DNA of 6,304 nucleotides from Candidatus Buchananbacteria bacterium RIFCSPLOWO2_02_FULL_46_11b. Its GTDB lineage: Bacteria > Patescibacteriota > Patescibacteriia > Buchananbacterales > UBA6539. Below, in pieces: positions 1 to 3,706 of this stretch (position 1 is its first letter; every line of letters begins with the position of its first letter). The stretch lies in contig MHIR01000032.1 of NCBI GenBank assembly GCA_001817615.1, forward strand, positions 9,420-15,723. Direction: 5' to 3'. The translations under genes and the position numbers were made by a program. The notes beneath the pieces were generated by a model that worked only from the letters and a program-made list of their open reading frames with translations, did no database searches and had not been told where the DNA came from.

Positions 1-588
1 TTTAAGCGCCAGGGGCAGGAATAATTCATCCAAGGATCTGATCGAAGGCGACGGACGGTTTTCTTTAAGACTCTCCCGGCGCCTTGCTTCTTCGCCAGTC
101 AGATTCAAAATTTTTTCCACTACCGCGGGATCAAATCCCAGGCCGCCGGCTAAAGGCGAATCCGCCAATATTTCCCGGACTTCCATCTGGTCGCGGATAT
201 TCCTTAAGCGCGAAACAATGACATTTTTCAAACGTTTTATTTTTTCGGGGTCATCGGACTTTAAGCCAGATTTTTTTATGACTTCATTTGCCGCCCGGTC
301 AAAATCAAGCGCCAAAGCCAGCCCGGGCATGGCGATCACTTCTTTTTTGAGTGATTCGGACGGCTTGATTTCTTTAATTTCGGTTTTAGCTTGAGGGAAA
401 ACTTCTTTGATTATTTCCTTTTTCGGCGCCGGAATATCCAGGCGGTCAAAATCAAAAACTTCTTCCCCTTTCAGGACTTTCATTTTCCCGGCTTCATCAC
501 GAAAAACAATCTCGTCTTTTGAGGAAGTCTTTGGCGCGGGCTGATTCCCGGCCAATTGCTTGAAAAAATCGTCGTCGGTTATAGGCAT
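1..588 (-). CDS. Unrecognised charged protein, N-terminal 196 codons (runs off left edge)
   Basis: An uninterrupted frame of exactly 196 codons starts at the ATG on 586-588 and is still open at base 1, so the C-terminus is missing. The product begins MPITDDDFFKQLAG. Residues 1 to about 90 are rich in Lys, Glu, Asp and Pro and are probably a flexible region (it includes KGEEVFDFDRLDIPAPKKE at about 41-59). From about residue 95 it looks helical and more ordered: LALDFDRAANEVIKKSGL, then RLKNVIVSRLRNIRDQMEVRE around 124-144, then a Gly/Leu-rich turn (PLAGGLGFDPAVVEKIL). No signal peptide, membrane segment or catalytic motif is visible, so it is probably cytoplasmic. No Shine-Dalgarno sequence precedes the ATG; the leader just upstream is A/T-rich. 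A promoter-like pair lies at 622-651. I do not recognise the family. Coding status is well supported by frame length and composition; function is unknown. Confidence 0.8.
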   Translation of the reverse strand, partial: MPITDDDFFKQLAGNQPAPKTSSKDEIVFRDEAGKMKVLKGEEVFDFDRLDIPAPKKEIIKEVFPQAKTEIKEIKPSESLKKEVIAMPGLALALDFDRAANEVIKKSGLKSDDPEKIKRLKNVIVSRLRNIRDQMEVREILADSPLAGGLGFDPAVVEKILNLTGEEARRRESLKENRPSPSIRSLDELFLPLALK

Positions 589-621
589 ATTTTAGATTAG
601 TCGGCGCAAAATCTTGCTCTT

Positions 622-651
622 ATTTTATTAATTCTATTACTTTAATGTCAT
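622..651 (-). promoter_or_regulatory. Candidate promoter for the 1-588 gene
   Basis: Read on the minus strand, ATGACA (646-651, five of six matches to TTGACA) is followed after 18 bases by TAAAAT (622-627, five of six matches to TATAAT). A start about 7 bases further on would leave a leader of roughly 25-30 bases before the ATG at 588. The placement is good, but the region is very A/T-rich, so chance matches are likely. Confidence 0.35.
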
Positions 652-652
652 T

Positions 653-762
653 AAGCACCAAATCCCAAATCTCAAATTCCAAACAAATTACAATGTCCAA
701 AATTACAAACCACAAACCTTAATAGATAGCGTTTTGAATTTGTGATTTGAAATTTGGTGCTT
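653..762. repeat. Imperfect inverted repeat with A/T-word arms
   Basis: The arms are 653-684 and 731-762, separated by 46 bases. The left arm starts AAGCACCAAAT and the right arm ends ATTTGGTGCTT, an exact 11-bp complement. The rest of each 32-base arm pairs with only a few mismatches through repeats of the words CAAATC and CAAATTC. Parts of the spacer can also pair: CAAAATTACAA near 698-708 is nearly complementary to bases just beyond the right arm. There is no coding frame here. The remainder of the 589-814 gap is A/T-rich with no RNA gene that I can see. Such word-like inverted repeats are, from general knowledge, common between genes in Patescibacteria; this copy could act as a weak transcription barrier after metK, but no U-tract follows it. 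Confidence 0.7.
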
Positions 763-814
763 GTAATTTTTGCCGATTAAATACATCTAAAATAATTTTT
801 CCACCCGCCCAATA

Positions 815-1990
815 TTACACCCCCGCGGCTTGCTTCAACTCCTCGGCCTTATCCGTCTTTTCCCAGGTAAACTCGTCAAGATTTCTTCCAAAATGCCCGT
901 AATTGGTCGTTAAACGGAAAATCGGCCGGCGCAGCCGCAAATGCTCAATTATCCCCGCCGGCTTTAACGGAAACACTTTTCTGACCACCTCGGCGATTTT
1001 TTCTTCCGGGATATTGGCCGTGCCGTCGGTATTGACTAATAAGGAAACCGGATCGGCCACGCCGATGGCGTAAGCCAGCTGGACTTCGCAGGATTTGGCC
1101 AAGCCCGCGGCCACGATGTTTTTGGCGATATATCTGGCCATATAAGCGGCCGAGCGGTCAACTTTTGACGGATCTTTGCCGGAAAACGCGCCGCCGCCGT
1201 GGGAGCCGTGGCCGCCGTAAGTGTCAACGATTATTTTTCGGCCCGTAACGCCGCTATCGCCGTGCGGGCCGCCAATGATGAATTTGCCGGTCGGATTGAC
1301 GTAATATTTGGTTTTATTGTCTAACCATTCCCCGCAGACCGGTTTGATGATCTTTTCTATGACTTCCCTTTCAATTTCATCATGTTCCACTTCGGCCGTG
1401 TGCTGGGTGGAAATCACCACTGTATCGGCCCGCTTGGGCTGGCCGTCAATATATTCAATGGAAATTTGGGATTTGCCGTCCGGCCGCAGCCAGGGCAATT
1501 CCCCGGCTTTTCTGACACTCGCCAATTTCTGCGTCAGTTTATGGGCCAAAACTATGGGCAGAGGCATGAATTCCGGCGTTTCATCCGTCGCGTAGCCGAA
1601 CATCATCCCCTGGTCGCCGGCGCCCTGCTCTTTATAAAGCCCTTCGCCTTCGGAAACGCCCTGGGAAATATCCGCGCTTTGGGCGTCAATGGAAGTGACC
1701 ACGGCGCAATTTTCCCAGTCAAAGCCGATGGCCGGATCGGTATAGCCGATATCTTTAATAATCCCTCTGACGACTTTCGGCACGTCAATATAAGTGTTAG
1801 TGGTCATTTCGCCGGCCACCACGACTAAACCCGTGGTCACCAAAGTTTCAATCGCGACGCGCGATTTCGGATCTTCTTTCAAAGCGGCGTCTAAAATGCC
1901 GTCGGAAATCTGGTCGCAGACTTTGTCCGGATGCCCCTCGGTCACCGACTCGGAAGTGAAAATGTAGTGCTTGTTGCTTTTGGACAACAT
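815..1990 (-). CDS. metK: S-adenosylmethionine synthetase (methionine adenosyltransferase)
   Basis: This cytoplasmic enzyme makes S-adenosylmethionine from ATP and methionine, releasing phosphate and diphosphate; SAM then serves RNA, DNA and protein methylation. The 391 residues match the usual bacterial MetK length (about 380-400) from end to end. Visible hallmarks are GHPDK at 19-23 (ATP/Mg site), GEMTT at 60-64, the GAGDQG signature at 123-128, LRPDGKSQ at 168-175, GGPHGDSGVTGRK at 240-252, the phosphate-binding GGGAFSGKDPSKVDRS at 265-280, YAIGVADP near 307-314 and YGHFGR with FTWEKTDKAE near the C-terminus. Catalytic His20, Asp22, Lys173, Arg251, Lys252, Lys272, Lys276 and Asp278 are all present. 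The ATG at 1988-1990 is chosen because AAAGGA lies 8 bases upstream. The stop is TAA. It has flanking gaps of 382 and 226 bp, so it is probably a single-gene unit. Its leader holds unusual paired hairpins (2009-2058) that may regulate it. Confidence 0.98.
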   Translation of the reverse strand: MLSKSNKHYIFTSESVTEGHPDKVCDQISDGILDAALKEDPKSRVAIETLVTTGLVVVAGEMTTNTYIDVPKVVRGIIKDIGYTDPAIGFDWENCAVVTSIDAQSADISQGVSEGEGLYKEQGAGDQGMMFGYATDETPEFMPLPIVLAHKLTQKLASVRKAGELPWLRPDGKSQISIEYIDGQPKRADTVVISTQHTAEVEHDEIEREVIEKIIKPVCGEWLDNKTKYYVNPTGKFIIGGPHGDSGVTGRKIIVDTYGGHGSHGGGAFSGKDPSKVDRSAAYMARYIAKNIVAAGLAKSCEVQLAYAIGVADPVSLLVNTDGTANIPEEKIAEVVRKVFPLKPAGIIEHLRLRRPIFRLTTNYGHFGRNLDEFTWEKTDKAEELKQAAGV

Positions 1991-1998
1991 GGTTTGTT

Positions 1999-2004
1999 TC
2001 CTTT
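1999..2004 (-). promoter_or_regulatory. Ribosome binding site of metK
   Basis: AAAGGA on the minus strand ends 8 bases before the metK ATG, a normal Shine-Dalgarno spacing, and it fixes the start codon. The other internal gene start (3701) and the start at 588 have no such sequence. The site begins about 4 bases after the second leader hairpin ends (2009), so folding of that hairpin or a rearranged form could affect ribosome access. Confidence 0.75.
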
Positions 2005-2008
2005 CTTG

Positions 2009-2058
2009 GCTTCATCTTCCCCAAACAGATGAGCGTTTTATCCTGTCCCCAATCCAGG
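2009..2058 (-). promoter_or_regulatory. Tandem hairpins with matching GWTTGGGGA loops in the metK leader (candidate cis-regulatory RNA)
   Basis: On the strand transcribed into metK, two small stem-loops follow each other. The first (2058 down to 2042) has a 4-bp stem CCTG/CAGG closing the 9-base loop GATTGGGGA (2046-2054). Seven bases later the second (2034 down to 2009) has a 5-bp stem CATCT/AGATG, extended by GCT/AGC across one bulged A, closing the 9-base loop GTTTGGGGA (2018-2026). The loops are identical at 8 of 9 positions while the stems differ completely, the pattern expected when the loops are selected and the stems only need to pair. The Shine-Dalgarno sequence follows within about 5 bases. 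Known SAM sensors precede metK in many bacteria, but I do not see the conserved cores of the SAM-I, SAM-II or SMK classes. The repeated-loop layout is reminiscent in form only of guanidine-II (mini-ykkC). Alternatives are a protein-binding site for a GGA-loop binder of the CsrA type, or chance. Confidence 0.5.
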
Positions 2059-2060
2059 TT

Positions 2061-2085
2061 AGCTGTAAGCTATAAGCTTATGGCT
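2061..2085. repeat. Short palindromic hairpin upstream of the paired metK leader hairpins
   Basis: TAAGCT (2066-2071) and AGCTTA (2075-2080) pair across a 3-base loop, and AGC/GCT pair outside them. The intervening dinucleotides form G-U wobbles if the plus strand is the RNA, but A-C mismatches on the minus strand. The better folding strand is therefore opposite to metK, which argues for a small dispersed DNA repeat rather than a functional part of the metK leader. It lies between the likely metK promoter and the paired hairpins. Confidence 0.55.
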
Positions 2086-2103
2086 ATTTCTAATTTATTG
2101 ATT

Positions 2104-2135
2104 ATTATATATAAAATGCCTTATTAGTTTGTCAT
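2104..2135 (-). promoter_or_regulatory. Candidate metK promoter
   Basis: On the minus strand ATGACA (2130-2135, five of six matches to TTGACA) is followed after 16 bases by TATATA (2108-2113), which runs directly into TATAAT (2104-2109). The spacing is best for the first box and the sequence is best for the second. A start near 2097-2100 would give metK a leader of a little over 100 bases containing all three hairpins. The -35-like box lies inside the outer end of the 2128-2346 repeat element. The region is A/T-rich, so the assignment is tentative. Confidence 0.4.
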
Positions 2136-2195
2136 CCCGCACGAGGCCGCCCATCGGCAAGCTTTGAAGCGGCCGAGATGCGGGATCCAGGGTTA
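2128..2195 (+). repeat. Left unit of the composite element (self-folding hairpin)
   Basis: Within this copy ATCCCGCA (2134-2141) pairs with TGCGGGAT (2179-2186), and GGCCGC (2145-2150) pairs with GCGGCC (2169-2174), with a small internal loop between and an 18-base terminal loop. It resembles REP/dRS3-like palindromic repeats, in which a short GTCATCCC...GGGATCCAG palindrome is dispersed through a genome. That family link is by appearance only. Confidence 0.7.
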
Positions 2196-2278
2196 ATATC
2201 ATTTGACTCCAGATTATTGATGACAAAATTAATTTTCTATTTTATTTTTTTATATTTTTTATCAGAGTCGGAATCGTT

Positions 2279-2346
2279 CAACTCTGGATCCCGCATCTCA
2301 GTCGCCTCAGGACTAATCATTGGGCGACCTCGTGCGGGATGACAAA
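2279..2346 (-). repeat. Right unit of the composite element (self-folding hairpin, inverted copy)
   Basis: This is the same unit as 2128-2195 in the opposite orientation. On the minus strand ATCCCGCA (2333-2340) pairs with TGCGGGAT (2288-2295), and GTCGCC (2323-2328) pairs with GGCGAC (2301-2306). Relative to the left copy a C-G pair is replaced by T-A and a G-C pair by a G-T wobble, so the inner stem is kept although its sequence changed. The terminal loop differs almost entirely between copies. Confidence 0.7.
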
Positions 2347-2372
2347 ACAAAAAATATAATTTAAGTTACAAT

Positions 2373-3701
2373 CTACTCCTCAAACCACTTAAACCCTTTA
2401 GACCCGACATCATAATAAGCTATTTTATTATACTCTTTTTTCCCTAAATTGACAAAGATATTGCCAAGCTGTAAGCCAAGCCTGGCCGCGTCGCTTGTGC
2501 CCAGGCCCAGCCGCTCCTCCAGAATATACCGCAAAAACAGGCGGACAAACTTCAGCTGATCGGCGTTTTTGATAAATTCCGCGGCCAAAGCTTTATTGAA
2601 TTTCTTTTCCCAGACACCCGCCATAAACTTGTTCAGTTTCGCGTCTTCTTTCAAAAAGCTTCCCAAATCGCCGCTTCGCGCCAAAACCCGGAAGGCGGCC
2701 ATGGTTTTATTGATATTTTTATCCTGAACCGCGGCCATAAATTCGTCGCGCAGTTTGAATTTGTCGGCTTTTTTCAATTTTTCTTCTTCGGCCAAAACGG
2801 CTTTTTGCCGCCCGGCGTCGCCGGCATAGGCGGAAAAAATTTCCTGCCGCGCCGATTCTTCGGCCGATAAAAAGGCCGCTTTGGCGCCCGGTTCGGCTGT
2901 TTCTTCGGCGCCGAAAACCTGTTTTCTTTCTTCCGGACTCAAAGACTTTTCGTAATCGCCAAGCAATTTAACGACCTTGGGATCAAAATCCTCGAACCGG
3001 CCTTCTCTTAAAACCTGCCACTGCCCGCCGCTAAACAGGGTGATGCTTTCTTCCAGACCGTCCGGCTCCTGCGACGAATATTTCAGCCGCTCGTAAAAAA
3101 TAATGAGGCTTCTGACGATATTTTTTTCCGGATCCGAAAGCTTTTGGCAATTCTCGTTTCTCGTCAAATATTCGTTGATTTTAACCACGCTATTCAGGCC
3201 GACGCCGACAGCACTGGTGTAATCAACCAGCCAGTTGGTAATCGACGGCTCATATTCTTTTTCGTCCCGCCGAAGCTTATTCCGGGTAATCAGATGCTTA
3301 TTGCGTAAAAGCGCTTTGCTGATATTCTTTTTAAAATCGTTTCGGGCCTGCAAATCCATGATTGTGATTAGTTTCCCCTTGACCAGCTCCCAAAGGTTTA
3401 AATTATCAACCATTTCCAAAAAATACAATTCAATACCCGATTCAAAAAGGCTTAAAATTTCCTCCTCGGGCAGGCGGCCCAGCTGGAGAATCGAATTAAT
3501 CTTATAAATTCTTTCCAGCCGCCGGTACAGGGCCGGCAGGCCGGTTTGGAATTCTTTATCCGCTAAAATTTCGGGCCAAACATGAAGAGTAAAAAACCGC
3601 GCTTCTTCAAGCATGTTGAAGCGAATGGCTTCGTTAGTCCGCTCTTCGCAGCCGCGGACGAAATTTTCATCAAAAATAATTTTATTCGTAGCTTTCGCCA
3701 T
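2373..3701 (-). CDS. Unrecognised 442-residue protein co-transcribed with the VirB6-like gene
   Basis: This complete frame runs from the ATG at 3699-3701 to a TAG stop. The product begins MAKATNKIIFDENFVRG and is highly charged and mostly helical in appearance, with no signal peptide and no convincing membrane segment, so it is probably cytoplasmic or membrane-peripheral. Three parts can be seen. Residues 1-250 look like a folded helical domain with aromatic-rich helices (for example IELYFLEMVDNLNLWELV at about 90-107). Residues 255-315 are an Ala/Glu/Lys-rich linker. Residues 315-442 are a second helical region ending in YYDVGSKGFKWFEE. No nucleotide-binding or catalytic motif is evident and I do not recognise the family. 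It starts 5 bases after the stop of the upstream gene, with only an A-rich leader and no Shine-Dalgarno sequence, which suggests translational coupling. An accessory role with that membrane protein is inferred from position alone. Confidence 0.88.
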   Translation of the reverse strand: MAKATNKIIFDENFVRGCEERTNEAIRFNMLEEARFFTLHVWPEILADKEFQTGLPALYRRLERIYKINSILQLGRLPEEEILSLFESGIELYFLEMVDNLNLWELVKGKLITIMDLQARNDFKKNISKALLRNKHLITRNKLRRDEKEYEPSITNWLVDYTSAVGVGLNSVVKINEYLTRNENCQKLSDPEKNIVRSLIIFYERLKYSSQEPDGLEESITLFSGGQWQVLREGRFEDFDPKVVKLLGDYEKSLSPEERKQVFGAEETAEPGAKAAFLSAEESARQEIFSAYAGDAGRQKAVLAEEEKLKKADKFKLRDEFMAAVQDKNINKTMAAFRVLARSGDLGSFLKEDAKLNKFMAGVWEKKFNKALAAEFIKNADQLKFVRLFLRYILEERLGLGTSDAARLGLQLGNIFVNLGKKEYNKIAYYDVGSKGFKWFEE

Positions 3702-3706
3702 ATTTT

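Larger units (their letters stand above)
2128..2346. repeat. 219-bp composite inverted-repeat element (two 68-bp arms, 83-bp A/T-rich centre)
   Basis: The arms, 2128-2195 and 2279-2346, are inverted copies of one another with no length change. Their outer ends share TTTGTCATCCCGCACGAGG and their inner parts share GAGATGCGGGATCCAG, with a divergent stretch of about 21 bases between. The centre, 2196-2278, is very A/T-rich with T runs and no gene. The ends are terminal inverted repeats, as in a MITE, but I find no clear target duplication outside them and no transposase in the window. It starts 26 bases after the stop codon of the 2373-3701 gene, so it may shield the secretion-like operon from metK. 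It lacks a U-tract directly after a stem on either strand, so it is not a textbook intrinsic terminator. Confidence 0.85.

Noticed and set aside
589..814. A tRNA or other RNA gene in the gap after metK
   Set aside because: The long inverted repeat is too A/T-rich, and no cloverleaf, CCA end or TTCGA-type T-loop is visible on either strand.
1382..1828. A 148-codon open frame on the plus strand opposite metK
   Set aside because: It lies wholly antisense to a highly conserved enzyme, has no ribosome binding site, and its length is explained by codon bias of metK.
1991..2127. A known SAM-I, SAM-II or SMK riboswitch upstream of metK
   Set aside because: I could not find the conserved core sequences or multi-helix junctions of those classes; only small stem-loops are present. 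A covariance-model search would settle it.
2128..2346. Classical intrinsic terminator for the 2373-6304 operon
   Set aside because: The stems are strong, but no T-tract directly follows any of them on the minus strand; the sequence after the first unit is A-rich in that direction.
2128..2346. Insertion sequence or CRISPR repeats
   Set aside because: There is no transposase frame between the inverted arms, no clear target duplication outside them, and only two inverted copies rather than regularly spaced direct repeats.
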